From: Bolinopsis microptera
Taxonomy: Eukaryota > Ctenophora > Tentaculata > Lobata > Bolinopsidae
Assembly (NCBI RefSeq): GCF_026151205.1
Contig: NC_087080.1
Location: 7,730,797-7,794,796, forward strand
Length of the DNA stretch: 64,000 nucleotides
Reading direction: 5' to 3'
Position numbers and translations under genes: made by a program. Of the stretch, positions 32,701 to 47,600 are shown in pieces (position 1 is the first letter of the stretch; every line of letters starts with the position of its first letter). The notes below the pieces were generated by a model. The model was not told the origin of the DNA. It did no database searches and saw only the letters and a list, made by a program, of their open reading frames with translations.

Positions 32701-35700
32701 TATTTAGAGCTCACAGGGCTTTGCAATAAGCCTCAATATAAGAACTCTCTATTTCCCAATCGGTTTGGACTTTTTGCCTCGACATCATTTCAACTAATTG
32801 TAATTGTAATTGAATCTAATATGGCTCAATAATAGACTATAACAAGCTTTAATATGTGTCAATAATCTCAATATTCGACTATAAGCATCACTTGTAGTCA
32901 CGTGCAGATCTGCTTACACTCCTATACAACCCGCGCTCTCTTTTTCATCATTATACATGAAACGAGAACCGGGTTCCAACCTAGCAGCTATTGTTATGGT
33001 AACAAGAAGGTTGTTATGGTAACAAGAAGGTGTGCCCAGGGCGACAGAAGACCATTGTTCTGGTTTTAGAATACTCTCATTTTGCTCTCATTCTACTATT
33101 TTACATTTTACAAGTGTTATAAATTTACCGTTCCTTACTCACCATTCTGCCAGCGCCACATAAATTAAGTCCTGACTCACACAAGCTAGTGTGGTTACAG
33201 GGCTGATGACTCGCCACTAAAACATCTTCTTATGCAAATTTAAATACTACAGTTGAATTGTCGTACTCTTTGATCTGAGATCTTGTTAAATCTAGCCTGT
33301 TAGATAATTCATGAACCATTGAATGTAATCCCGTTCAAGCATGATCGAGCAATTCCTTTGCGCTGCAGTTTACGGTACCAAATTTGCCGCCATCATCCGA
33401 CATTCTGACTGTTCATACAGAAGTTGATGTTATCATATCTTAGCCCCACCATTGTCAGTATGTATCTAGTCCTACACCGGCAGAGGTACAAACATGACCG
33501 CCCCGCCTTGGTGGATTGCAGGATTGCAGCTTGGTTTCTAATGAACCTTTGATCTTTCTTAATCGACCATGAGATGGCTGACATAGACCCCGCGTTTTTT
33601 CTTATTTGATACAAGGTTTTATGAATTTTATCAATATATTAGAGAGGAACTGATCGTTCCTGAAACCTAGAAATGCATGCAACTTTCTCGAATCTCGATA
33701 GGTCAGGATATCTTCAGCGTAAATGTGAAAGGCTGGGAGGTCTTGAATCATCAGCATTAAATCCAAGTTAACGTTAATACCGTAGGTTGTGGCTTATAGC
33801 AGTATGGTTAACAGACTAAGGCTTTCCATTAGAAATGCTCATAAATCTTAAACAGGTGTGAATAATTATAACATCCTTATGTAATATGCACACTGATCCG
33901 AATATTTCGATTCGTTCTCAATTATAAGAGAGACTGGGAATACCTCTCATCCTTCTAAAATTCATAATAATTACTCGACGAGACAGTGCCAGCTGGAAAA
34001 TTCATCAGTGGTCAGCGGCATGATAGTAGGCCATTTGCTTACGTAATAATTGTATTGACTTGTATTGAGTACATGTTATAGGCTTTCTTGTCAAAGTGAA
34101 TAGACTCAACTAACTCGACGATTTCTTAATCAGTGCCTGTTAGTGGATATTATTAAGGTGAGAGGACAGAGGTGGATGTGTTTTGATTCAAAGGCATTAT
34201 CTGTAATGGTCCTCTCCCACTGAAGCCCTTCTAGAGGGTGTCGGGTGGACAACAAGTCATTGTACAGATTTTTGTGCTAATAGCACAGACATGTGGACTA
34301 ATAACAGTGCACCATTTCTTAAAGTGAGAATCTACCACTAGGCAAGTGCACTACTTTAGTTATGACAATCGGACGGATACAGAAGTTTAGATAACCAATC
34401 GAGCGATAAGCCAAGTTGATGGGATGTCTCGGATTCGTTAGTAATATGGTGAACACCCAAAGTTCAAAGGACCACTTTGAGCACGGACTTATTAGTGATT
34501 TTGATTCATTTGTACCGCAAATGGACGAGATTTCGTCTAAAATGAGCGACCAGTGGACGTTTCTTGAGTGGTGTTGCTTGGTCATTGTAGAACTTTAAAT
34601 CCTGATGCGGCCATAATAAGTTCTGTGAATGTGCTTCGGGAACTAGCGATGTAAGGCAACTTAAACAGATAATATTATTCCGGTGTATCTGATTCAGCAT
34701 TGTGCGGATATTTTAGCATATAATTTTACAGCATCTGTTACTAAATGTATTGTTGTTCCGCTATTCGATGTGATGAACGGTTTATTTTTGAGATTTTACA
34801 ACTTGCTGTTTTGTAAGTGCGTTATAACATCCTTCATTAATTGTATTCTCAACGAGGATTTATAAACCAGGGTACCTCAACCCTTGGGACTCTAAACCAA
34901 ACGGCAAGCTTGTTATAGTTAATGTGGCTTACTTCGACCCTTTTTTCCCCTTATTTGACCCTTATTTGACCCTTATTTGCACAATTTGACTGCGCAGACT
35001 GTTTCCTTAACAACGTTGGTAGTATTTTGCCATCGGATTTGCAATAACGGACTGATTAAATGTTGATATTGTGAGACATTTGATACAATCTTGTCAAAAT
35101 GTGTTTTTAAAACTATCTTTAACCCAAGTTTAACTCTTCTTCTCCTGATAATGCCGACGTTTCCTGATATATAATAAGAATTGATTTAAATATATACATC
35201 ACTCCCAAGTGGAATGTGTGCTGAATGGAAGTAGCCGAAAACCTAAAAGTTTAATTTCACGGACCTACAAAAGTCAAAAATAAAGCTGGCTTGATTTAAA
35301 CACTTCTTTCTACTTTTTACCCCTACTTTGTTCCCAATTTTTTCTCGTCCATATTTCGTTTGTGTTGCCAGTAACGTTTCAACTTCAAAAATAATCACAG
35401 TAGATTACTTTACAATTACCCTTTAGATTAATTCTACAGGGTAAATGAACCAGCAGGTGTTAAATCTTTATTCTCTACTGTTTACAGTAGTAAGACTAAG
35501 GCAGAAGGCTAAGGTGGGCGTCCTGTAATTATTGTTTACTGAGGTTTTTTATGTAAAGCATTGACGTATAAACAATAAAATGTAACTGGGTTTGTATCTG
35601 GAATTTTGTGACATCGATCTTATTTCACACGACCGAATATACAGCAAGTTCTTAGAAAGTTAGAAGGGCCAGCGGTGTATCTCACAGTATAGTAAACCCA

Positions 35701-36112
35701 ATTCCTTAATTTGGTTTATTTATTGAATTGCATTCTCCTACATATTCCTATTTGTCAAGCTACCATACTAACAATTTCTATAAGTACCAGCTGTAAAGCC
35801 TTGTATGGCTGAACTCCTTTACCAATTGTCTTTTCATCGAAACATTGCCATTAAAGTGTCAACGAGACCGCCATCAAATGCTGGACAGCTGTTCGGGTCC
35901 CTCTCTTTCTAATTGTCTAGAATATTACTTCGTATATCAACACCACCGCTCTCGCAACACCCGAGTAATATATTCCCAGACAAAACCAGGTTATACTAGC
36001 CAGCTACCACCACCTGTAGCCTTACATTGCTCTTCTTGCTTTATCCTGAATCATGATTAATTGCATGTGTACTGGTACAGAGCGGTGTAACATTAGTAAT
36101 AGTACGTGTATA

Positions 36113-36291
36113 GTCTTAATTATGTGTCTTAATTATGTGTCTTGATTCTGTGTCTTAATTCTGTGTCTTGATTCTGTCTTTTAATTCTGTGTCTTGATTC
36201 TGTGTCTTAATTATGTGCCTTAATTCTGTGTCTTGATTCTGTCTTTTAATTCTGTGTCTTAATTCTGTGTCTTAATTCTGTGTCTTAATTT
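36113..36291. repeat. 13-bp minisatellite, about 14 copies
   Basis: Unit GTGTCTT(A/G)ATTCT with A/T and short variants. Confidence 0.9.
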
Positions 36292-38057
36292 AATGGTTCT
36301 TATGTCGCGGAGATTTTTGTTCGCGATGTTATGAGTACGTGAAATAGCGTGAACGTAGCCTTGATTCTTTGTCTAACGTGTCTTATCTACTAGTTTTAAG
36401 TACTATTAATTGGATGTGAAGCACGTGACGGTAATATACATAGACGCTACTTGTAACTTTCCATGAACTTAATTGTGTGGCTACTTTATAGTCATTAGTC
36501 TAATTGCCCATACTCTTTGACGGTATTCTTGTGTAAATTTCTATTGATCCCATTTGACGGTGTTACATGAAAATCAAACAACGGTATCGTTGCATGAAAT
36601 TCCATGCCAGAAACTGTTTCAAACTTTAAATTCCTGATGTATTATAATGTACGGGAAATTCCACCTCAAATTGGAGTACAATGCAATTAAATTGGGCTTA
36701 GTAATTTCTACTTTGTGAGACATTCCCTTTGTTACTTTTAGCGCCAATTATTTTATTACCATGCTACCCACACGGCCCATTTTTAGGCTTATTGACAGTA
36801 GCTGTTCAAGAGGTTTACTCCAGACTTCCATTTTCTTTGAAGCTGCCTATCTTACCTTTTGTGCGCGGTTCACCTTTTGTGCCGTTCACCGTGGAAAGTA
36901 TTTCATACTCCAGCCTTCTCAACAATAATTTAGCAAAGTAACATATTTGTTGCGGTATAACTTTGCTGGTACAAGATGCGGTAAATGGTTTCTCTTAGTC
37001 TTATTAAAGACAGTAAATTTATCTACTTTTATTTTATAATCGCTAGAAACTACACGTGCTTACTGTTAAAACGTACTCCATTTGTCTGTTAAGTATTTTA
37101 ATCTAATCGATTAGTGTTTGTAAATTCTGTGATGAGCTTGCCAATTTTCTGACTGATCATTTTTATCGTAGCGAAATTATTGTTTGATCCTTTTTATTTT
37201 CTTCTGAGTTTTTACTGCTACGTATTTCGGTTTTAATGAAATGATTTTGAAGGTCTAATAATCAATAAATATTTATACTTATTTAAACACTAAGTACTGT
37301 TCGGAACCAGCAGTATATCGATATCCATAGGCGGAAACCTTAAATGTTAACTTTTGAAATTTTGTGGGAATTAAGGCAACGCTTTCAAGAACCTCATAGA
37401 AGTTGATTCTTTAAGAACAGCCGCCTAGCAACGATGTTTGCCTGGAGACTTAAATAACGTTACAGTTTATAAATTCTAGTAAATGTATTGTTATCGGTCA
37501 TCTTATGATTTCGCAATTTTATTTTAGCTATTTACAGAACAACTTTCGGTCTAAGACGAAACCTTAAATCTGTTAGACTGTTACAAAGTTTTTAACCTGC
37601 TCATTTGAACTCTGTACTAAACATTCAAACTATTTTCTTTGAGTACAACGGTCTGTAAAGTTATTGTTTCCCGACTTTTCATGTAACTTACAGTTATATG
37701 AAAAGTGAGATTTACAATTTTACAGTCTGTAAGTTTATTCTGCTTTAAGTTTTACATACACAGTATTTATAGGCAGTGTGCTAACTTTTTCTTTTGTCTA
37801 CAAACAGTGTCTACATTCTACATTCCCGTCAATCCAAAATAGTGACAACATTGCATCAACAACAAAAAAACAAAAATAACAAAAGATGAAGACCCCCTAG
37901 CGAGTAGCGACCTAACAAATGATACACCATACGACACACTTTGAAGAGGATATTATAGTATACTCTCACATTCTAAAATTCTCATAATATCCTTTAACCG
38001 GTTACTTTGTTCATCTTTGATCTCATGAGTTCTGTACCAATGGACACACTTGTTCAT

Positions 38058-38326
38058 CAGTGGTGTAACGAAGGGCCCCGCTGACCCCGCTGTGCGGGGG
38101 GGGGGGGATGGCGCCGCAAAATCGTCGTTTGAATGTGTGACAATTTTGAAAAACTTAACTGAGGTACTAGCAAAACTGCGCGTTTTGTTCTAGAAACACA
38201 CTTTTTTAGAGATTTTACCATATTAGGGAGGGGCGCCAAAAGGGGAGAAGACGCCAATAGGGGGGAGGGGTGCATTTTCGGCGAGGGGGGGGGGGGGGGG
38301 GGCTTACAGGCAACGTTACGCCACTG
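38058..38326. mobile_element. 269-bp MITE with G-rich interior, probably hAT-like
   Basis: Ends CAGTGGTGTAACG at the left and the complement of CAGTGGCGTAACG at the right. It is flanked by TTGTTCAT (38050-38057) and TTCTTCAT (38327-38334), a 7 of 8 match, as expected of an 8-bp target duplication. The interior has runs of 12 and 18-20 G. It is too short to code for anything. Confidence 0.8.
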
Positions 38327-38696
38327 TTCTTCATGATACTTTCAAAGTATTTTCAAGATCAGCACTAAACTTATTTCTCATTTCATATCTTTACAAGTTT
38401 GCTATGTTTCTCATTGTTCGATTCTTGAAATTATTTTGTGCTGTTAAGGGAAGCTTTAGATGGGATAGTTAAAACTACATATTACATAATATATTACTAC
38501 TATACTACTAGTACTAGGCACTAGCCAACAACGAACATAATCCTTCACATTATTTTAGCCAAGGTCAAGTAAAAGACCCGCATCTGAACCAGACACCAGA
38601 TACTCAAGCTTGATACTGTTGTTTTTGTGACCCTAATGTGACTGAAGAGGATTATATAGTGATGGGTGGTAGTCCAAGTTAAGGCCCTGGTAAACC

Positions 38697-41600
38697 ATGG
38701 CCCTTCTACACATTTTTATATTTGGATTATGTTTTGTCCTCAGTTTGACAGAAAATCCCACTTGTCTGCTAGATGATCCGACGGGAACTTGCTCAGGTAC
38801 AGCTCATTTTATCGTTCATTGTCCAGGAAAAACATACATCTTAGGAGTAGATAAATATTCAATAATAACGGATGTGAATCATAATATTAAATACTCTGTC
38901 ATTAGTTTATTACTTATAAAATACCAGATGTGATAGCATATTAAATTACACAGTTAACACTTCATTCCGATAATTGAAATAATGATATATGTCGACAACT
39001 ACCATTGGTCTAATATTCTCTATCGTTGGCAACAAATAATGACAGTACAGAGTACAAAAGTGACTACCCACACTTTATCAGAATTCAGACCGACTTATTC
39101 GCGCTAAATTTCGCATAGAATCTTTAGTTTACCCTATACTAGGGTCTATTCAATAAATCTATATCCTTAAAAAACTATCCACTTTGCAGATTTCACGACG
39201 ACGAACGACCCGATCGTAACGACGGCCGACTCCTGCGCGGCTCCCCTTAACAGTAACAGGAAAATCACGATAAAGCCGTGCGGTCGGGAAGGTATATCAT
39301 ACGACGACTGTTACCAAGCTGGGTGCTGCTATCAGAACTCAAAGTGCCATCTACCGCTCACTGAGGAGAGAGTGGACTATTTGTTTTTTAAAGAGAAGAT
39401 GCGGCACAGAGAAGCTTATAGGGCTTGTCGTAAATCAGGTTGGAACCTTTCGTTCTAATATTTATTCAGATTATGGCTAAGATTTGATCCGATTGATCAC
39501 ATATTTTCAAAATACTTATTTGGAAGATCTGCGCCGTTGGTCCACCTCTGGTTTGAGATCTAACTATGAATGGGTAGCTAACAGAACTAACCATCCCAGG
39601 ATGGTATAAGCTGCCGTGTATAGTGGACGATTTTCACTTCAACAGAGCGAGATCCAGGTCATGTGGCAACATATGGCTTGGAGGATCATACGCTGACAGC
39701 GAGTTTGGTAATTTCCTTTTTTGCTCTCGTGAATGGCCTGAAAAATATGAATCTGTATTCTTGTATTCTGTCATGTATTGTACATTGAAGTGACTGAAGC
39801 ATACAATTACAAATTCTAGGGAAATTTCAAGCGATGTGAATTCATAAAAATGATTTTACAGTTGATGATTACTCCATTTTACATCAACTATTATCAATCG
39901 ACAACACCTAAAATCTGCATCCCAACAGCTACTCAAGTACCGTTATACAAAGAGAAATCTGAAGATTGTTCTTCAAAGATCGGCGTTAGCTGCAAGCTAT
40001 ATCCCCAGGGCTACGCTCTTGCCCTGGAGTTTTCTACCAACAATTCCTTTTTCCTGTCTATAGCTGATAACTCAGAGACCAGACCTGTTCTTTGCATCAA
40101 AGGTGGGACATGTCAACAACACTCAACAGATATAGCGATATATTTCGTTGTGTTATGATTATAGTTCGCTTTGATAATTGTCTCAATAAATACGTCTTAT
40201 TGGAAGAGACAGCTGTGACAAGTGTAGAGAGATTGGCTGGATATAAATTTAATCAAGTTACTGTAACATTGGACATTCTTGTTCAAATACCAAACATTTT
40301 CTGCTTTATTTTCTCATATTAAAACTATTCGTGAAACACAATCAGTATTCATCGCTGATCAGTATTTACTTACTTACTTTATCGCTGATATATTGCACTG
40401 CTCGTTAATCATTTAACAAAATTATATTTCAATTAAATAAATTATCCACTGCAGAAGAGTGGCGACCCCACATTAGGACGTACCCTGACAATGTCTCATC
40501 AGAAAAAAATAGCAACGTCATGCTTTGTGGTTTGATCTTCAGTGGCGATGTTACCGCACAAAAAGTAAGTCCCAATACAACAACAGCAAAATTTAATCTA
40601 TAATTGAATTAGATTATAACGGAGTAAGTCACTGAATAATTTAATGAATTTGGGTCGTTTGAACGTATATTATATGTTATTGAAAATGTGCCAAAGAAAA
40701 ATAATATCTCTCCCGGGTTGTTGGCTAACAGAACTAACTTCAGCTATATGTTAAGTGGAACTTGTTCCACCCCAACGGAACAAAAACCAGATTAAAAGTC
40801 AAAAAGTACGTGACACAACTATCAGCTCAGTACTACGGTGACTCAATTAGAGCTGAGGCTCCTGGAAAATACGTATGTTCCTTCACCTTCCTCGATAACG
40901 GTAAGCCAAACAGATGATCAGCTGATGAATTAAGGGCACCTAGTACGTACAGAACCAGGCGGTGAAAACATCAATTTGAGTGGTAAATTTTAGAATTAAT
41001 TCGAAATATAAAAATGTTCCCCAGAGAGAGAGTCTGCAGAGAGAACAGCATGGGCCTACCACTACACTGATCTAAGCTGTGACTTATCAGTGGACGGGGA
41101 GATCTATTCCGATGAGAATGTTCTAGAAATTCAGAACGAATACAACAATGACATTGTTATCAGCCTCATCTGTTCAGGTTGATCTAAATCAAAGTTTTAG
41201 AACTTGAGATAAAATTGAACCAAAATACTGGGATAATTATAAGTGTAATCTCACTCTGCATATACCCTGCATTTGATGATCGGAATTTAACAACTTTATG
41301 TACTATTTAGGATACCCACTCCCTGATATTACATGGACTATTGATGTTGTAAGTGGACAGGATTCAGAACCAGAGCCCACTGACGAGAGACGTGGAGAGA
41401 GCCTCACGATTACCAAGTTTGCAGCAAAGGTCAATTTCTAATTTTTAGTGTGTTCTTCAAATGTAAGGCGTGTTTTATGATATTTTTCGAGATACATAAA
41501 TACCCACAATATCGGGAATTGAACTCACAAAACATTCATGTGAATTATGTAAAATGGTTATAAATAACTCATGTATAATTGATAATTCCTAATAACTCCA

Positions 41601-44600
41601 ACAACTCTTTTTCAAGGAACCTCAATTTGAAGACGTGACCTACACGATAGGCATCAAATCCAAATCAGACATCACCACCCTTCCAGACAGAACCATCAGA
41701 ATAACCAAACTTCCCATACCCACGGAGTGCTCCGTCTCCTTGGTCAAGGGAGTCGAGGAGGAAATCTTCCATATTCCCCAACGATCTGTTCAGAGACCCG
41801 TTGATGTCGGGGGATCTTGTTATGTGGCATTCCAGTGCTTTGGTGGGTAAAAATGGCACAGTGCTCTTTTTTAAGCTATTTATAAATCTTAGATTATTGA
41901 GTTGACAGAAAGAGTTTTTACTTTTTAGTAGCTAACGATGTTTTATATTTACGTGATTCCTTCAGGTTATCCAAAACCTAATGTGACAGTTATAAAAACA
42001 ACGAAAACTGGAAACCACACAGAGGAACAGAACCTGACTCAAGACATAAGAGACCTTATTTTCGAATCCTTCATTGATAACTTTGCAGCAGAGGTTAACA
42101 TTTTATAATGGAGCTTTTAGAGATAAATACTTAAATAGTCAACAAAGAATTGGTATACCACCCGAAATTTAAACGAACATTAATTTCGGTATAAAAATCA
42201 TAACCTAACTCTGATTCACTTCTACCAGGTGCCACGATCAGAAGACTACAGTACAAGCCTGACCATGTCGGTAACACCACCAGAACAAGAATCTTACTCT
42301 TTCACCCTGGAAATCTCCAAGACAAAGGTCCCTACTTCATGCTCTTTTCAGCTTATTGAAAATGGAACTGTTCTTGAAGATCATTCAGCTCTAAAAATAC
42401 GAGATTTTCACCAAGTTAATATATCCTCCTTCGCTGATCAAAACTTTGAGCTGGACGTGAATTGCACTGGTAAGATAGTTAATGGTTGATATGAATTATA
42501 GTTGGTAGCATTTATTAGTGATTGGAGCGATATTAGTTATATTATATGTGAGTTTTAGCATATGTGAGAATCATGGCGCTTCTGGATACATTTTTATTGC
42601 AAAGCTCAGGGAAAATGTAAAATCCGGATTGGAGTATTATTTATGAGTCGCATTGTTGTAATGTATTCTGTGTAAAATTATCTTTATCCCGGTTGTTGCG
42701 ACAAGTAAAAATGCTCTTATTAGGGAAAAGTCCACACTTTGCTTGCTTGAACCGCAGAAGCAAAAATAAAGAATGATAACACCAGTAATCGATGCCAGTG
42801 ATAATTGTTTATCCTACATACATCATCATAACATGATAAAATGTATTCCAGGTTTCCCTGCCCCTGAGTTAACTGCCGCCATACTCACGAAAAAAGAAGA
42901 CAGTGATCCGTCAGAGCAAACACTTGCACCGTCAATGGAACATCTTAGCTGGAGACTAAACAGTTTTGCCAGCGAGGTAAGGAATCGATACAGAATTAAA
43001 GTAAAAAGATCAAACTTGGTATTATGAATTGCTCAGGTATAAAAAAATGCGTTCCTCGGTCGTTACCATAAATTTAAATAAAATCAATGATCTGATAATG
43101 AGCTGATGCGTAGTCTTTATAACCCATTAATGACCAACTCCATCCTCAGGCATCAGTAGCTCAGGACTACACCCTTACCCTGAACTTGACCACTCAATCA
43201 GGCGACCACCCTCCAGTTAACATGCTCCTGACACTAGTGAAGACTATCATCATGTTCGATATGGATATTCCTCCTGCTGTGATGAAGATAGAGGCTGCAG
43301 AGGCTTCTGTTTCAGATGAAGGAGATTTACAGGCTGCGGTTGGAAAGGTTTGAATTTCATAACGATTGGATTGTTTATAGAGTAACCACGTGCTCGTGCA
43401 GTTGTTTCTCAATTGGTGATTTGTACACTTTATGAAAAGTAGGTCCGGTTGTAATTTAAACCGGTTTAACTTCGGCGAGTAAGACACCGGCAAATATGCC
43501 ACATTATTCTTCACGGCGCTTTCCCTTGACTGTTTTATCCATGACATGAAGTCTCCATACTTATGAGTTGAACTTCAGGTCACTCTTCCCTGCAAAGGAG
43601 CGAGTGGGCCCAGTTTCCCAAACCCTGTTGCTTTCTGGGAGCTCAACGACGAGCGTTTAAACCTTGATACAGAGATGGGTCAGCATATTCGATATAAACA
43701 CCCGGACAAGTCGGATATTGATTCCACGATTGTCATCACGACAAAGGTAAATATAGGATTTCAAATGTAGCGTTCTGATGTGACAAGTGTGACACAAGTT
43801 AATGGAAGCACACTTATTACCCGTATGGTTTCTACTTTCTTATGCGATATTGCGCCCGGCTTAGCTGAAAGCGATCCCTGATGGCGAGGGGAATCCTTCT
43901 AAAAACATTTCGGATGATGGAATTAAATATTTTACTGAACCCTCCTTGCAGTCGTCTATAATAGCTGGAGCCTACAGATGTGTGATCCTGATTGACAACA
44001 AGTTTACTGATAACTACACAACAGAGCTGCTGGTTGACTTACCCCCAATCCCGCCTAGCCCGACTCTCATTATTGATATCGAGGGTACGGATAGAGTGCA
44101 GGCTGCTAGCTCCCTGCAGCCTTCTTACCCTTACCTTGGAGATGTCAGGTACCTATGCTCTATATGAACTAAAATCTATACAGGGTGGCCCAGAAGTAAC
44201 TTGTAACTGCTCACACGCAACCCTTTAATAACTCACGTAATTCGTGTTAGAATTGCACACGCATTTCAGAGATTATAGATATGGGTCGTAGATATATAAC
44301 AAGTCTATGCTATTTTGTTTTTTATTCGAATAAATTCTAATGGTTTTTATCAAGGAACCTGCAGTAGAATATTCACTACATCATTGATTGAACTTAAGAC
44401 TGTTAAATTAAAAGTACTTATTTTTCAGCTTTATTGGTGTACTCTATTCTGGTGACACTATTCTAGACGAGAGTAACGAGACCACCATATACGAAGATCA
44501 AATTCATGCGACGTTTACAGTGCCTTCAGGTTAAATCCGATACCTTTTTAAATAATTTTATCTTGTAAATTTGGGAACAATCTCATTGTCTCATGTCTTA

Positions 44601-47600
44601 TACACAGCCATTTTACGGATCAGAAGCTTTATAACTTTATAACAATAAATACGAAGTTGTTTTTTCATGCTGGAAATTAAAGGCGATTCTCAGTTAATTA
44701 TTTTTTAAATCACACAGGAAGTGGGAAGATACAAATAGGTTTCAGAGCAAGCAATGAATACGGTGACTCAGCAATATCACAAAAGTCGCATGAACTGGAG
44801 ATTTTACCTGATACCCCACGCTCATCAGTAACCAAGTAAATATTTATCTAAATAGAAACAGAGGTCGTCGTCGAACAAACGTTTCATTGCTTGAACCAAT
44901 GCTTCGCCGAACATGATAAAATATTCTGGAAACAAATGGATCCTACTTTATGAGGAATCCTCCTGAAAATCTTATTGTTTTTCTTAGACACTAGACAGTA
45001 ATCATTAAACAGTAATGAACGATGCTTTGAATTAAGTTCCCGAAGTTTTTATTTAGAATTTCGCCTAGACCAGCAACAAATCTGAGGACAAATCAAAACA
45101 GAGTAAAAACGTCATTTGTAAATTAAATCTGTTTCACAGGATTGAGAGAGACGAGCAAAAGGCAGGGAACGCCTCCTCCACCCTTAGTCTTAAGTTTAAT
45201 GAAATACCTGGAGTTGATGAGTATGAAGTGAGGTTGTTCAGTGCAGATGGAACCCTCCAGAAAGTTATCAAGGATATTACTGAAAACGGAATTACAGTGA
45301 ACGAGTTGAAGCCGGGGACCGGCTATTTTATCGAAGTTAGAGGTATAAACTAAGAAACTGTACATACTCATAGTCAAACTAATAATAATCGATAAAACCA
45401 GAAAAAAAAACCCTAAAGAGAACGTTTCTTTCAACAAATATCGCAATATCGTAAGTACACGCCAAAAACCGGCCCAACTATCACCTCCCCACACCAGGTG
45501 TTAACATTGTGGACGGGAACAGAGTTTACGGCCCCAACAGTCTAGCTAGCAGCTTCACTACAGCACCTCATGAGCTGCCAGCACCTTCTAATCTTCAGGG
45601 AACACCGGTGATTATTATCTAACCTGATACCACTGAAAACTGTATTACTCTGCCGTGGTTTCGTAATACGGCTGGACTTCGTGATACATATATTAACTGA
45701 TATATCGATTAATTGGAGATAAAATGATTTTAGAGCTATAGAGGTGTCATTAAAACACCTGTTATTTCAAACTTGATAGTGACGGTAACAAAAAATTGGT
45801 TATTTCAAAATCAGTGATGCTTCAAATGGAAATCGTGTAATGTTCAATCCTATTGTCTGCGCAAAGCTATATTTTGGCGCCCGGTGCTAATGTTAACTTC
45901 ATCACAGTTGGAAAGTGACGGTAACAAGTCAGCAGTGCTTCTTACCTGGGACACGGCCAAAGTAAGCTCGGAGTTTGTGGACTATTACCTGATGAATATC
46001 AAACGAGCGGGGGAGGACCAATCAAAGGTTCGGTGCTTATCAATAACACTTTTAATAACACTTTTGATAACACTTTTAATCACACTTTTAATCACACTTT
46101 TAATAACACTTTTGATAACACTTTTAATAACACTTTCAATAACACTTTTGATAATACTTTTAATGACACTTTTGATAACACTTTTAATAACACCTTTAAT
46201 AACACTTTTAATAACACTTTTAATAACACTTTTAATAACACTTTTAATAACACTTTCAATAACTCTTTCAATTTAGAGTGATGTGTATTAATTTAGTTTT
46301 GTGTTGCCGTGTATAATCATGGTTATCAGTTATGACTCATAATACTACCCTATACTATTATATAGCAACCCTTATAAATTGAAAATTACAGTTACGCTAC
46401 GTCTACTTTTAGCGATAAATGTCCCACAGTGACCATTTCGAACAGTCGTTATTTTTAAACCCTTGTTATTTATTAACCCTTCTTCGTCCTAAAGGATACA
46501 GATAATCTGACAAGAAAGAAGAGGCAAGCTCTGCAGACCTACCAAGCTGTGAGAATCCCATTCGGAGCCCGAGCTAAAGTTATCAAGAACCTGGATGGTG
46601 GCACACGATACGAGTTTATCCTGCAAAGTTACTCGTCTGATTTCGGGGAAAGTAAGTTAGAAGTGGGACATTTTATTTTCGATGAATGCAGAACCCCACA
46701 AAACAAAGATATGCAATTTCTGACCATCCATCCTTTACCAATCATAGCCAAGACCTGAGTTCCAACAAATCCAATTCAGAACGTCTTTCTCTAAAACTGT
46801 CCTCCCCCAATTAGGCGAGCCAGCGAAGGTGACAGTACAAACTCTAACGGCAGGACCGTGTCCTTACACCAAACCAGAGTTGTACCCTCCTCGGAACTGC
46901 CCTCCTAGAGTTTCTCTAGACAGAAATTATCTTTACCTCAAGTTCTATTTCGGTCAGTCGAGTTATTTGAGTTATTTAAACGCTTGATCGTAGATTTTTT
47001 GGGCAGATAAAGGTTATGAATAAAGAAACAGGATGCAAACCTGTTTACCTCCTTACCTATTATGTCTATACGTAACTTGAAACTGACATCTTACCTCTAA
47101 CTTCTAAACCTACCACATTTTCCACTTGGCATGAGTTTAACTCTCCGAATGACATGTTAACACCTCTACTGCCAATTTATGAATAAACTAAATTGTTCAG
47201 ATTGCTACAGCGGTAGAGGACTGGATTTTATTGGTAAGCATAGCTCAACACAAAAAGGAGAATGTGCTGCTTGGACAGAAGAAAATCTTAAACAGTTCGA
47301 CTCAAAAAACCTGGTAATTTTAATAAAACACACAAAAATGTATATCATCAATCATTACCTTACGTCAACCTGAATTCAGAATCAAGAAAAAGATTCAGCA
47401 ACATTTTTAAAGCGATTTTTCATATTATTATTCTTTACTGTTTTGAAAATCTCTGACAATTAACTGACAATTGTTTCCTCCAGAACCTTCCAGAAATAGG
47501 GACGAACTACTGTCGTAACATAAAGAACAGTATGAAAGACAGCAGAACACATCACGATAAACCCTGGTGTTATCTACCAGACGGTTCCAACGAAACTTGT

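Larger units (their letters stand above)
26994..38049. other. Eleven-kilobase gene desert
   Basis: AT-rich sequence with only short chance ORFs. I found no exon with matched splice sites and no domain. It contains a (TA)n run near 27947, an old direct duplication (31725 and 32368), a 13-bp minisatellite (36113-36291), and is closed at the right by a MITE at 38058. Distal regulatory elements may lie here but cannot be told from a single sequence. Confidence 0.6.

Noticed and set aside
36113-36291. Possible CRISPR-like or promoter array
   Set aside because: Units are contiguous 13-bp repeats without spacers, a plain minisatellite, in an animal genome.
26994-38049. Several 60-88-codon ORFs in the gene desert
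   Set aside because: Lengths are those expected by chance, with no paired splice sites, signal peptide or domain.
43194-43547. 117-codon minus-strand ORF over receptor exon 13
   Set aside because: Antisense shadow of an exon with strong plus-strand splice and phase support.
45884-46281. Repetitive ORFs (LLITLLIT and NTFNNTFN patterns)
   Set aside because: Translations of the 12-bp intron minisatellite. Only the first part (45908-46027) is a true exon.
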